This document shows, in pieces, positions 11,897 through 20,551 of a stretch of DNA of 64,000 nt. A program made the position numbers and the translations under genes. The stretch spans positions 620,001 to 684,000 of the forward strand of contig JAMQCR010000001.1 of the NCBI GenBank assembly GCA_023702235.1, in the 5' to 3' direction. This DNA is from Neobacillus pocheonensis. GTDB lineage: Bacteria > Bacillota > Bacilli > Bacillales > Cytobacillaceae. Every line of letters begins with the position of its first letter. Positions within the stretch are counted from its first letter, which is position 1. The notes beneath the pieces are model-generated. The model did no database searches. It was not told where the DNA came from and worked only from the letters and a program-made list of their open reading frames with translations.

Positions 11897-12646
11897 GTGC
11901 AACGCTACTTTGTAAATCAACGAGCAAATGATAATCGTTTTGTTATCGGCACGGAAGATCACCATCATATCGTTAATGTTATGCGCATGCAAATTGGTGA
12001 CCAAATCGTTTGTGTGGATTCAGAAGGGAAATCGGCAGTCTGTAAAATTGCAGAAATTACCGATGAACAAGTCGTTGCAGTCGTTGTACAATGGAATGAA
12101 GACCTTTCGGAACTTCCGATTTCAATAACGATAGCAAGCGGTCTACCCAAAGGGGACAAGCTTGAATGGATTATTCAAAAAGGAACGGAGATGGGTGCCC
12201 ATGAGTTTCTTCCGTTTTCTGCTGCACGATCGGTTGTTAAATGGGATGAAAAAAAAGCAGCTAAGAAAATAGAGCGATGGCAAAAAATCGCCAAAGAAGC
12301 TGCTGAACAATCCCATCGTTCCTTTTTGCCTGAGGTTGTGAGCCCAATAACCTTTAAATCGTTATTAAAAAAAAGCAAAGATTATCACTATAAATTAGTT
12401 GCTTATGAAGAGGAGAGCAAAAATGGGGAAACCACCAATTTTCCTTTTACACTCCAACAAATAAAAAAAGGTGAATCGCTCCTATTGGTTTTTGGCCCTG
12501 AAGGAGGCTTAACCGAGGATGAGGTTAAGCTATTAAGGGAAAATGATTTTTCGCTTTGTGGGCTAGGCCGCGTATATTTTAAGAACGGAAACGGCCCATT
12601 ATATACACTCGCGGCAATTTCCTATCATTTTGAGTTAATGAGGTGA
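11897..12646 (+). CDS. rsmE: 16S rRNA (uracil-1498-N3)-methyltransferase RsmE (scrambled conserved motif)
   Basis: 249 residues. RsmE is a SPOUT methyltransferase that methylates U1498 in the decoding centre. Family motifs are present: ASGLPKGDKLEWIIQKGTEMGA, SVVKWDEKKA, LVFGPEGGLTEDEV. The knot motif near the C-terminus, normally GLGPRILRTETAPLY, reads GLGRVYFKNGNGPLY here (12567-12597). Adding a C at each GGCC in this stretch and trimming the T run restores the expected residues. I take this as compensating read errors. I chose GTG 11897 (MQRYFVNQ) over GTG 11888. It is followed 6 bp later by mtaB. Confidence 0.92.
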   Translation: MQRYFVNQRANDNRFVIGTEDHHHIVNVMRMQIGDQIVCVDSEGKSAVCKIAEITDEQVVAVVVQWNEDLSELPISITIASGLPKGDKLEWIIQKGTEMGAHEFLPFSAARSVVKWDEKKAAKKIERWQKIAKEAAEQSHRSFLPEVVSPITFKSLLKKSKDYHYKLVAYEEESKNGETTNFPFTLQQIKKGESLLLVFGPEGGLTEDEVKLLRENDFSLCGLGRVYFKNGNGPLYTLAAISYHFELMR

Positions 12647-12652
12647 TTTTAC

Positions 12653-14023
12653 ATGCCAACAGTCGCATTTCATACACTTGGATGCAAGGTGAACCATTAT
12701 GAAACTGAAGCAATCTGGCAATTGTTTAAACAAGAAGGCTATGAACGGGTCGAATTTGAATCCCTTTCAGATGTATATATTATTAATACATGTACAGTAA
12801 CAAATACTGGAGACAAAAAAAGCCGTCAGGTTATTAGGCGTGCAGTCCGGAAAAATCCGGATGCGGTTATTTGTGTAACAGGTTGCTATGCTCAAACATC
12901 GCCTGCCGAAATCATGGCCATTCCAGGTGTTGATATCGTGGTGGGAACACAGGACCGTGTGAAAATGCTTGGATTTATTGAACAATATAAAAATGAACGT
13001 CAACCGATAAATGCTGTCGGTAATATTATGAAAAACCGTGTCTACGAAGAACTTGATGTTCCCGCGTTTACAGATCGAACACGAGCATCTTTAAAAATCC
13101 AAGAGGGTTGTAATAATTTCTGTACATTCTGTATTATCCCTTGGGCTCGAGGGTTAATGAGATCGCGTGACCCGAAGGAAGTTATTCGCCAAGCACAGCA
13201 GTTAGTTGATGCTGGCTACAAAGAAATTGTCTTAACAGGGATTCACACTGGCGGATATGGCGAAGACATGAAGGATTATAATCTTGCCATGTTACTCCGT
13301 GATTTAGAAGCGGAAGTAAAAGGTTTGGAACGCCTTCGAATTTCCTCTATTGAAGCAAGCCAAATTACTGATGAAGTAATTGAAGTGATTAAACATTCCC
13401 ATATTGTTGTCCGTCATTTGCATATTCCGCTTCAATCCGGTTCTAACTCCGTTTTGAAAAGAATGCGCCGGAAATATACAATGGAGTTCTTTGGGGAAAG
13501 GCTTGAACGCCTTAAAGAAGTACTTCCGGGGCTTGCAGTTACTTCGGATGTAATCGTTGGATTCCCGGGTGAAACAGAAGAAGAGTTTATGGAAACCTAT
13601 AATTTTATTAAAGAAAATAAATTCTCTGAACTTCATGTTTTCCCATATTCAAAACGGACGGGTACACCTGCAGCAAGGATGGAAGACCAAGTGGATGAAG
13701 AAATGAAAAATGAGCGTGTTCACCAATTGATTTCTCTATCCGATCAACTGGCTAAAGAATACGCATCACTTTTTGAAAACGATGTTTTGGAAGTCATTCC
13801 AGAAGAAGAATACAAAGAAGAAGCTGGCTCTGGTCTATATGTAGGCTATACAGATAATTACTTGAAGGTTGTTTTTCCTGCCACAGAGGATATGATTGGG
13901 AAAATTGTTAAAGTTAAGATTACAAAAGCTGGCTATCCTTATAATGAAGGTCAATTTATAAGGGTTGTTGAGGATACCTTGGTTAAAAAAGAGATTTTTG
14001 TAAAAGAAGAAGCAGCAATGTAA
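12653..14023 (+). CDS. mtaB: tRNA t6A37 methylthiotransferase MtaB
   Basis: 456 residues. MtaB is a radical SAM enzyme that converts t6A37 to ms2t6A in tRNAs reading ANN codons. Domains in order: N-terminal UPF0004 (FHTLGCKVNHYETEAIW), a radical SAM core with the cysteines of EGCNNFCTFCIIPWARG (about residues 151-167), then a TRAM-like C-terminus. It is translationally close to rsmE (6-bp gap) and ends at a strong terminator. In B. subtilis it is yqeV, with the same neighbours. Confidence 0.95.
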   Translation: MPTVAFHTLGCKVNHYETEAIWQLFKQEGYERVEFESLSDVYIINTCTVTNTGDKKSRQVIRRAVRKNPDAVICVTGCYAQTSPAEIMAIPGVDIVVGTQDRVKMLGFIEQYKNERQPINAVGNIMKNRVYEELDVPAFTDRTRASLKIQEGCNNFCTFCIIPWARGLMRSRDPKEVIRQAQQLVDAGYKEIVLTGIHTGGYGEDMKDYNLAMLLRDLEAEVKGLERLRISSIEASQITDEVIEVIKHSHIVVRHLHIPLQSGSNSVLKRMRRKYTMEFFGERLERLKEVLPGLAVTSDVIVGFPGETEEEFMETYNFIKENKFSELHVFPYSKRTGTPAARMEDQVDEEMKNERVHQLISLSDQLAKEYASLFENDVLEVIPEEEYKEEAGSGLYVGYTDNYLKVVFPATEDMIGKIVKVKITKAGYPYNEGQFIRVVEDTLVKKEIFVKEEAAM

Positions 14024-14045
14024 GGACCTTTCAGGTCCTTTTTTT
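14022..14045 (+). terminator. Terminator after mtaB
   Basis: AAGGACCT / AGGTCCTT stem with a 3-nt loop and a T run; it begins inside the mtaB stop codon. Confidence 0.9.
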
Positions 14046-14145
14046 CATTCATTTTGGGTATGCTAAAATTCAGTAGCAAAACTTCAAGTCATATCAACAT
14101 CACTTTTGGAATCATAAAAAATGGGTAAGGGAGTGTGTATGTCTA

Positions 14146-14820
14146 TTGGATACTAAGAATGTTGCTGGAATGATTGACCATACTTTATTAAAGCCTGATG
14201 CAAGTAAACAACAAATTGAAACATTATGCCAGGAGGCTCGAGAGTATAAATTTTTTTCCGTTTGTGTAAACCCAACTTGGGTCCGAACTTCAAAGGAACT
14301 TTTAAAAGACAGCGGTGTAAAGGTTTGTACCGTGATTGGCTTTCCTTTAGGTGCAACAACAACAGAAACAAAAGCTTTTGAAACAAAAAATGCGATTGAT
14401 CATGGTGCCGAAGAGGTAGATATGGTAATCAATATTGGTGCACTGAAGGATAAAAACGATGAATTCGTGGAAAATGATATTCGCGCTGTTGTTAAAGAGG
14501 CTAAAGGAAGAGCGTTAACAAAAGTGATTATTGAAACGAGTCTTTTAACTACAGAAGAAAAAATTAGAGCCTGCGAGCTTGCGGTTAAGGCAGGTGCCGA
14601 TTATGTGAAAACTTCAACCGGATTCTCAACAGGAGGAGCAACGCTAGAGGATATTGAATTAATGAGGAAAACTGTTGGACCGAATATTGGTGTGAAAGCG
14701 TCTGGGGGAGTGCGAAGTACAGAAGATGCTGAAAATATGATGGAAGCAGGTGCAACAAGAATTGGTGCAAGTTCAAGTGTGGCCATTCTAAATGGACTGA
14801 CAGCAACCTCTAATTATTAA
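14146..14820 (+). CDS. deoC: Deoxyribose-phosphate aldolase
   Basis: 224 residues. DeoC splits 2-deoxyribose 5-phosphate into acetaldehyde and glyceraldehyde 3-phosphate in deoxynucleoside breakdown. The class I aldolase barrel shows [17 protein letters not shown], the Schiff-base lysine in [15 protein letters not shown] and the phosphate loop [10 protein letters not shown]. The only start in frame is TTG 14146, rather far from AAGGGAG. An ATG at 14139 has a better position but runs into a stop after five codons; removing one G at 14148-14149 would join it (MSIDTKNVAG), so another one-base error is possible. Confidence 0.93.
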   Translation: MDTKNVAGMIDHTLLKPDASKQQIETLCQEAREYKFFSVCVNPTWVRTSKELLKDSGVKVCTVIGFPLGATTTETKAFETKNAIDHGAEEVDMVINIGALKDKNDEFVENDIRAVVKEAKGRALTKVIIETSLLTTEEKIRACELAVKAGADYVKTSTGFSTGGATLEDIELMRKTVGPNIGVKASGGVRSTEDAENMMEAGATRIGASSSVAILNGLTATSNY

Positions 14821-14823
14821 AAT

Positions 14824-14853
14824 AAACAAGACAGCTTCTGGCCGTCTTGTTTT
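14824..14853. terminator. Bidirectional terminator between deoC and the Na/Pi symporter gene
   Basis: A 9-bp stem AAACAAGAC / GTCTTGTTT with A and T flanks serves both convergent genes. Confidence 0.85.
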
Positions 14854-14857
14854 ATCA

Positions 14858-15790
14858 TTATTCCTTTCGATTTTTGCCATGAAAGTACAAAATCATTTCT
14901 CCAAATTTCGTTGCAAAAGGTAAAACAAGCAATGAGGTTGCAACGTTAAAGATTACACTGATATGTGCTAACTGAACATCCTTTTGACTGGCCAAGAGTG
15001 TGGCATGTTCCGTTAGAATTGGGATGAGCGGAATAAAAAGCAATACCCCAAATACGTTAAGCCAAACATGAGCATATGCTGCAAGTCTGGATTCCTTACC
15101 TCCACCAATAGAAGCAATAATGGCAGTGATACAGGTACCAATGTTAGCACCTAGCATAATGGCAATTCCAGCATCAAGCTGCAGTAGTCCAGCCGTTAAA
15201 AATCCCATGGCGATTCCAGTCATGGCCGTACTGGATTGAATGATGGCAGTGAGGATTGCACCGGTTAAAATGCTAAAGAAGATATTGTCATTGATGGAAA
15301 GGATAAATTTATTAATAAAAGGAAGAGATGTCAATGGATGTGCCAATAGCTCGAACCCTTTCATTGCTGTAAAAACTGAGGCTATTCCAAATAAGAGCAT
15401 GCCAATACTTCTTGCCTTCTTGTTTTTAAATATGATAAGCATGGCACCACCAATGGCTAGTGGGACAAGAATGGAGTCTAAGTTAAAGGTGATTAATTCT
15501 GTCTTGAAAGTGGTTCCAATATTTGTTCCTAATATTATTCCTATTGATTGAGGAAAGGTCATGATTCTTGCTGAAATCAATCCAATGGTGATGACCATGA
15601 CTGCTGTGCTGCTTTGTAATAGGGCAGTAATAAACGTCCCTGTGACCATTCCTTTTAATGGTGTACTTGTCAGTTTGATCAGCCATACGCGCAAATTTTC
15701 GGCAGACAGATTAAATAATCCAAATCTCATAATGGTCATACCAAAAATAAATAATAAAATGCATAGTACAAATAATAATATGTATAGCAT
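14858..15790 (-). CDS. yqeW: Na+/phosphate cotransporter family protein (YqeW-like)
   Basis: 310 residues, almost entirely hydrophobic, with about eight membrane segments. It carries the two inverted family repeats with glutamine-serine-serine motifs, LLQSSTAVMVITIG (about residues 58-71) and IIQSSTAMTGIAMG (about 188-201), typical of sodium-driven phosphate symporters. It lacks the C-terminal PhoU-like domain found in some relatives. It matches B. subtilis YqeW in length and position (between mtaB and rpsU) and is convergent with deoC. Substrate is inferred from family only. Confidence 0.88.
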   Translation of the reverse strand: MLYILLFVLCILLFIFGMTIMRFGLFNLSAENLRVWLIKLTSTPLKGMVTGTFITALLQSSTAVMVITIGLISARIMTFPQSIGIILGTNIGTTFKTELITFNLDSILVPLAIGGAMLIIFKNKKARSIGMLLFGIASVFTAMKGFELLAHPLTSLPFINKFILSINDNIFFSILTGAILTAIIQSSTAMTGIAMGFLTAGLLQLDAGIAIMLGANIGTCITAIIASIGGGKESRLAAYAHVWLNVFGVLLFIPLIPILTEHATLLASQKDVQLAHISVIFNVATSLLVLPFATKFGEMILYFHGKNRKE

Positions 15791-15932
15791 GTCTTATGCC
15801 CCCTCGCTTCATTGTATGGTCAGGAGGGAAAGGACATGCCACTTTTCAAGGGCAATTTAGACCTTCAAATGAATAAATTACATTTTAATGAATAAAAATT
15901 TGAAAAGCTTGCTTTAACTGAACGAAATACAG

Positions 15933-15961
15933 TTGACCTTGTTTCAAGGTTATATTATAAT
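15933..15961 (+). promoter_or_regulatory. Sigma-A promoter of rpsU-yqeY
   Basis: TTGACC, a 17-bp spacer and a perfect TATAAT, 57 bp before the rpsU start. Confidence 0.82.
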
Positions 15962-16017
15962 TGCAAGGTACATGGATTGAATGTAAGTGTGTTGTGTTTC
16001 GGAGGGAGGGAAAGAGA

Positions 16018-16191
16018 ATGTCTAAAACCGTCGTTCGTAAAAACGAATCGCTTGAAGATGCTCTTCGTCGCTTCAAACGTACAGTATCAAAAACTGGTAC
16101 TTTGCAAGAGGCAAGAAAGCGCGAATTCTACGAAAAGCCAAGTGTAAAGCGAAAGAAAAAGTCTGAAGCAGCAAGAAAACGTAAGTTTTAA
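16018..16191 (+). CDS. rpsU: 30S ribosomal protein S21
   Basis: 57 residues beginning [20 protein letters not shown] and ending in a basic tail ([11 protein letters not shown]), the whole S21 family profile. S21 binds near the anti-Shine-Dalgarno end of 16S rRNA. The ATG at 16018 follows GGAGGGAGGG. yqeY follows after 15 bp in the same transcript. Confidence 0.98.
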   Translation: MSKTVVRKNESLEDALRRFKRTVSKTGTLQEARKREFYEKPSVKRKKKSEAARKRKF

Positions 16192-16206
16192 GAGAGGGTG
16201 TTATTT

Positions 16207-16653
16207 ATGAGTCTTCTCGAGCGTTTAAATAATGACATGAAACAAGCGATGAAAAACAAGGAAAAAGACAAACTCTCTGTTATTCGGATGGTTAAAGCTT
16301 CCATGCAAAATGAAGCGATTAAGCTCGGTAAGAATGAGTTATCCGAAGAAGAAGAGTTAACAATCCTTTCTCGCGAAGTAAAGCAACGCAAAGACTCCCT
16401 CCATGAATTTGATAAAGCAGGTCGTGAAGACTTGGTTGATAAAGTGCGTACAGAATTGACCTTTGTTGAACTGTACCTACCTAAACAGCTTTCCGAAGAA
16501 GAGTTGACAGAAATCGTTAAAGAAGCGATCTCTGATATCGGTGCAAAATCAAAAGCGGATATGGGAAAAGTGATGGCTGCGTTGATGCCGAAGGTTAAAG
16601 GCAAAGCAGATGGGTCACTTGTTAATAAACTTGTACAACAACACCTTTCATAA
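16207..16653 (+). CDS. yqeY: GatB/YqeY domain-containing protein
   Basis: 148 residues. The protein is homologous to the C-terminal helical domain of the amidotransferase subunit GatB and may bind tRNA; its role is not established. Helical, charged sequence with the conserved [34 protein letters not shown] split over the first third and [24 protein letters not shown] at the end. I chose the ATG at 16207 ([12 protein letters not shown]), nine bases after GAGGG; a GTG at 16198 is less likely. It shares the rpsU operon, which ends at the hairpin just behind. Confidence 0.93.
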   Translation: MSLLERLNNDMKQAMKNKEKDKLSVIRMVKASMQNEAIKLGKNELSEEEELTILSREVKQRKDSLHEFDKAGREDLVDKVRTELTFVELYLPKQLSEEELTEIVKEAISDIGAKSKADMGKVMAALMPKVKGKADGSLVNKLVQQHLS

Positions 16654-16668
16654 GTATTCTGACATCAA

Positions 16669-16697
16669 GACCGTAAGCGCTATGCTTACGGTTTTTA
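16669..16697 (+). terminator. Terminator after yqeY
   Basis: CCGTAAGC / GCTTACGG stem extended by A-T, followed by TTTTTAT. Confidence 0.9.
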
Positions 16698-16735
16698 TCA
16701 TTAGATAAGAAAGTGAAATTAGGATTATAACCTAA

Positions 16736-16755
16736 CTCCGGCGCCTCCGCTTTTC
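16736..16755 (-). repeat. Fragment of a dispersed GAAAAGCGGAGGCGCC-type repeat
   Basis: CTCCGGCGCCTCCGCTTTTC; on the minus strand it reads GAAAAGCGGAGGCGCC, resembling the copies at 27677 and 38192. Sequences of this kind recur between genes in many Bacillaceae. The rest of the 177-bp gap between yqeY and nfeD holds nothing else I can name. Confidence 0.55.
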
Positions 16756-16830
16756 TATAAAAAGGTGAAACTTTATTGAATATTGAACGTACATATTAAT
16801 GTCAAGTAAAAGATTGAAGGGGGGGTTTGT

Positions 16831-17463
16831 ATGGTTGAATTTCTTACTGACCCGATTGTAGTAACCGTGCTATTGACGATTGCCGGAGTCGGTATCGTAA
16901 TCGAGCTTTTTTCTCCTAAGTTTGGAGTTTCAGGCTTTATTGGAGTATTGGCGTTACTTTTTTTCTTTTATGGACATTTTCAAGCTGGTCTTGCTGGATA
17001 TGGGACAGTGCTATTATTTGTAGCAGGTATTCTACTTATTTTTCTTGAGTTTTTTTTACCAGGGGCGATCTCAGGAACACTTGGAACAATAGCATTACTT
17101 TTGAGTCTGTTTATTGCAGGAGGGAATGCCCTGCAAATGGGTGTTTCTATATTAATCTCTCTTTTCTTTTCAATACTAGCTTTGTTTATTATGATCAAAG
17201 TTTTTGATAAAAGGTTGATTCTCTTTAATAAAATGGTTTTATTTGAATCAGCCAGAAAGGAAGATGGTTATGTTTCGAATATTAACCGTACTGATCTTTT
17301 GGGCAAGGAAGGTGTAGCATTAACCATTTTACGACCTGCAGGGACGGTTATTATTCATTCAGAACGGATCGATGTCGTGAGTGAAGGCGGCTTCATTGAT
17401 CAAAACGCCAAAGTGAGGGTAATTAAGGTTGAAGGTGCCAGCATTGTTGTAAGAGAGATATAA
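16831..17463 (+). CDS. NfeD family membrane protein (short form)
   Basis: 210 residues. Four or five membrane segments fill residues ~8-130 (VVTVLLTIAGVGIVIELFSP, then LLFVAGILLIFLEFFLPG), followed by a C-terminal OB-fold (GKEGVALTILRPAGTVIIHSERIDVVSEGGFID). NfeD proteins pair with flotillins, and floA follows 21 bp later. B. subtilis YqeZ at this locus is about twice as long, with an N-terminal ClpP-like domain; that domain is absent here, and the short form has its own GGGGGG ribosome site, so it looks genuine. Confidence 0.88.
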   Translation: MVEFLTDPIVVTVLLTIAGVGIVIELFSPKFGVSGFIGVLALLFFFYGHFQAGLAGYGTVLLFVAGILLIFLEFFLPGAISGTLGTIALLLSLFIAGGNALQMGVSILISLFFSILALFIMIKVFDKRLILFNKMVLFESARKEDGYVSNINRTDLLGKEGVALTILRPAGTVIIHSERIDVVSEGGFIDQNAKVRVIKVEGASIVVREI

Positions 17464-17484
17464 TTTATTGAGGAGGTTTGGCGA

Positions 17485-18475
17485 ATGGTAACAAGTGGAA
17501 CAATTTTTATTATTGCTGTAGTCATTGTTGTTTTAATATTTTTAGGAGTGTTATTATCCTTTGTGCCAGTCATGCTTTGGATTTCTGCCCTTGCTGCAGG
17601 TGTCCATGTGAATATTTTTACCCTAGTCGGGATGAGGCTCCGGAGGGTTACTCCAAGCAGGGTTATAAACCCGCTTATTAAAGGCCCATAAAGCGGGTTT
17701 AAATGTTACCACCAATCAGCTTGAAAGCCATTATCTAGCTGGTGGGAATGTGGATAGGGTTGTGAATGCTTTAATTGCTGCACATCGGGCAAATATTGAA
17801 CTAACATTTGAACGAGGTGCGGCGATTGATCTCGCTGGGCGAGATGTCCTGCAAGCGGTCCAAATGAGTGTAAATCCAAAAGTTATTGAGACACCATTTA
17901 TTCCAGGTGTTGCAATGAATGGAATTGAAGTAAAGGTAAAGGCAAGAATTACCGTAAGGGCAAATATTGAGCGCCTTGTCGGTGGTGCTGGTGAAGAAAC
18001 AGTTATAGCTCGTGTTGGTGAAGGGGTAGTATCTACCATTGGTTCAGCGGACAGCCATTTCAAGGTGCTCGAAAAACCTGACTTAATTTCACAAACAGTA
18101 CTTTCCAAGGGGCTTGATGCGGGTACTGCATTTGAAATCCTTTCAATTGACATAGCTGACGTCGATGTTGGTAAAAACATTGGTGCTGAATTACAAACTG
18201 AACAGGCAGAAGCGGATAAGAAAATCGCACAAGCTAAAGCAGAAGAACGCAGGGCAATGGCTGTCGCACTTGAACAGGAAATGAAGGCAAAGGTTCAAGA
18301 AATGAGAGCGAAGGTAGTGGAAGCCGAAGCAGAAGTGCCACGGGCAATGGCTGAAGCTCTTAAATCCGGAAATATCGGTGTAATGGATTATATGAACATA
18401 AAAAATATTTCTGCTGATACAGATATGAGGGGTTCCATTGGGAAGATAACGGGTGAGAAGAAGGACGATAATTAA
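17485..18475 (+). CDS. floA: Flotillin-like protein FloA (frameshifted in this sequence)
   Basis: FloA organises functional membrane microdomains. An N-terminal hydrophobic hairpin ([20 protein letters not shown] and the next segment) precedes the SPFH domain ([32 protein letters not shown]) and a C-terminal Ala/Glu coiled coil ([23 protein letters not shown]). The frame breaks at 17683-17686: dropping one base before GGCC (reading ATT AAG GCC CAT) gives [17 protein letters not shown] and a 329-residue protein, the normal length. The start is ATG 17485 after GGAGG. Likely a read error. Confidence 0.93.
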
Positions 18476-18519
18476 TATCTACCACCGTTTGGACATTTTG
18501 GAAAAAAGGAGGTGGGAGA

Positions 18520-18963
18520 TTGAGTACTATAATTTTCATGATTATCGTGGGTGTTCTTTCAACAATATTTGCTAAGGCGAAAGGGAACAAAGAACCATCG
18601 AAAAGTAAATCATTTTCTTTCAATCGTTTTGATGATTTCCGGGAACTGTTTAACAATAAAACAACGAATCATCTCCCAAAAGAAACGAGTCCGAAGCCAT
18701 CTATGAAACCTGAATTTCAACCAGGCAATCTGGAAAGTATCGAAAAAAAGTATTTACAAATAAAACATATTCCTGAAGCTAGTCCGCGTCCCGAATTAAA
18801 ACAAACCGAGCAAGTTAAAATGACGGAAAAAGACAGAAAAGAAGAAAGAAAAGAGCTATTTTCAGAGAGTCCAGATGCCAAAACGCTGGTTAATGGTATT
18901 ATCTGGGCTGAAATCCTTGGGGAGCCGCGAGCGAAAAAACCTTATTTTATGAGAAAAAACTAA
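18520..18963 (+). CDS. yqfB: YqfB-like protein of unknown function
   Basis: 147 residues starting at TTG 18520, which follows AAAGGAGGTGGG. One N-terminal hydrophobic segment (about residues 2-18, IIFMIIVGVLSTIFAK) anchors a charged, probably disordered middle part rich in Lys, Glu and Pro; the end is more conserved-looking (AKTLVNGIIWAEILGEPRAKKPYF). It occupies the place of B. subtilis yqfB between floA and yqfC; assignment rests mainly on position. Confidence 0.72.
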   Translation: MSTIIFMIIVGVLSTIFAKAKGNKEPSKSKSFSFNRFDDFRELFNNKTTNHLPKETSPKPSMKPEFQPGNLESIEKKYLQIKHIPEASPRPELKQTEQVKMTEKDRKEERKELFSESPDAKTLVNGIIWAEILGEPRAKKPYFMRKN

Positions 18964-19009
18964 GGTTGAATTTAATAAAACAAGGATGCACTGAGGAAAA
19001 AGATGTGCT

Positions 19010-19059
19010 AGAACCCCCTTTCATTTCATAAATATGAGATGAAAGGGGGTTCTTTTTTT
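19010..19059 (+). terminator. Long terminator-like hairpin abutting the yqfC start codon
   Basis: A 15-bp perfect stem (AGAACCCCCTTTCAT / ATGAAAGGGGGTTCT), one wobble and five more pairs (TCATA / TATGA) close on a two-base apex and are followed by seven T residues. The ATG of yqfC comes immediately after. The 3' arm contains AAAGGGGG, the only candidate ribosome site for yqfC, so the hairpin would hide it. Confidence 0.85.
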
Positions 19060-19361
19060 ATGGCAAAAACATTGGGCAACGCGTCCGGAGCTGGATGGCA
19101 AAAAAAATGGATCTTCCTCAGGATGTCATGATGGATTTGCCCCGTATTACCATGATTGGGCAGATTCATATTTACATTGAAAATCATAGAGGTTTGTTAA
19201 CCTTTACAGATAAAGAACTACGCTTGTTGTTAAAGCAGGGGCAGTTGTTGATAAAAGGCAACGCATTCGTTATAAAAACTATTTTGCCGGAAGAAATATT
19301 ACTGCAAGGAAAAATAGATCAGGTCATTTATATTAATGACAATTCGGGAGGAACAAAATGA
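19060..19361 (+). CDS. yqfC: Sporulation protein YqfC (frameshifted near the start)
   Basis: Small YabP/YqfC-type protein of the mother-cell sporulation programme in Bacillus. The conserved part is MDLPRITMIGQIHIYIENHR and NAFVIKTILPEEILLQGKI. The frame upstream of MAKKMDLPQDV is open and, with one A added to the A run at 19065-19069, begins MAKNIGQRVRSWMAKK at ATG 19060, which fits the B. subtilis protein and gives 100 residues. Without repair, the reading frame would start at ATG 19095. It overlaps yqfD by four bases (ATGA), so the two are translationally coupled. Confidence 0.85.
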
Positions 19362-20551
19362 AAAACCAGTGGATCGAATTTTTATATGGCAGGGTAACAG
19401 TCAAGGTATCGGGAAGGGGGATAGAACGATTTTTAAACGTTCTTACTAGGAATGGCCTCCATATTTGGAATGTAAAACGACATGGTACCGATACGATTAC
19501 GTTCAAAATGAGGCTTAAGGATGCAAAGAATATTCGGCATTTCGCGCGGAAAAGTGAATGTTCGATTTCCTTTTTACAGCGAAGTGGGGTGCCATTTTTA
19601 GTTAAACGGCTGTTAAAAAACAGTGGATTTTTGGCAGGAGCAGCTGTTTTCTTTCTTCTCATTTTATTTTTATCAAATGTGATATGGGGAATTGATATAA
19701 AAGGAGCAAAACCCGCAACAGAGTATCAAATTCGCAAAGAATTGGACAAGATGGGCGTTAAAATAGGTAAGGTACAATTTTTTGTTGACAATGTGGAAGC
19801 CATTCAGAAGAAGTTGACTAATAATATTGCTGACCTTACATGGGTTGGCGTCGAGCTAAGAGGGACAACCTACCACTTTCAAGTGGTAGAAAAAAACGAG
19901 CCAAAAAAACCAGAACTATTATCGCCGAGGAATTTAGTGGCGAAAAAGAAAGCAACAATTGTAAGGATGAATATTCATGTTGGTCAAATGGTTGTTGATA
20001 AAAACGATCAAGTTCAACCAGGACAATTACTTGTTTCTGGAGAAATTGGTCAAGAAGGGCAAACACAGCTTGTACCGGCTGAAGGTGAGGTTTGGGGGGA
20101 AACATGGTATACGAGTCATGTTGAACTGCCATTGAAAACAAACTTTAACGTATTTAACGGAAAGGAAGAGCAAAAATATTACATTGAAATGGGGAAATTT
20201 GATATACCAATATGGGGATTTGGAAAATCAAAATTTAAGGAATCAGAAACCGAAAAGATCGTTCACAAAATTCATTTCTTAAAATGGGATCTGCCAATTT
20301 CTTATGTTAACAAAACCATTCGTGAACGTGAAGAAATAACCCGTACGTATACGAATAAAGAGGCAGAACAAATTGCATTAGAGATGGCTAAAAAAGAAAT
20401 AAAAACACATTTAGATGAAGATGCTATCATTAAAGATGAAAAAATTTTACACAAGGCAATTAAAAATGGTAAAGTTATGCTAGATATCCATTTTAAGATA
20501 ATCGAAAATATTGCTGTCGGACAACCGATATCCAAGGAGACTCATGAATGA
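19358..20551 (+). CDS. yqfD: Sporulation protein YqfD
   Basis: 397 residues. YqfD is a membrane protein needed for efficient sporulation in B. subtilis. The N-terminal ~85 residues are soluble (WIEFLYGRVTVKVSGRGIERF), one membrane segment lies at about 91-110 (LAGAAVFFLLILFLSNVIWG), and the rest is predicted to be outside with a beta-rich region (VQPGQLLVSGEIGQEGQ). The ATG overlaps the yqfC stop and the gene's own stop overlaps the phoH start, so yqfC-yqfD-phoH are coupled. Confidence 0.93.
   Translation: MKNQWIEFLYGRVTVKVSGRGIERFLNVLTRNGLHIWNVKRHGTDTITFKMRLKDAKNIRHFARKSECSISFLQRSGVPFLVKRLLKNSGFLAGAAVFFLLILFLSNVIWGIDIKGAKPATEYQIRKELDKMGVKIGKVQFFVDNVEAIQKKLTNNIADLTWVGVELRGTTYHFQVVEKNEPKKPELLSPRNLVAKKKATIVRMNIHVGQMVVDKNDQVQPGQLLVSGEIGQEGQTQLVPAEGEVWGETWYTSHVELPLKTNFNVFNGKEEQKYYIEMGKFDIPIWGFGKSKFKESETEKIVHKIHFLKWDLPISYVNKTIREREEITRTYTNKEAEQIALEMAKKEIKTHLDEDAIIKDEKILHKAIKNGKVMLDIHFKIIENIAVGQPISKETHE

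Noticed and set aside
17485..18475. floA split into two real genes
   Set aside because: Removing one base next to GGCC joins both parts into a normal FloA; the second part alone would lack a ribosome site and start.
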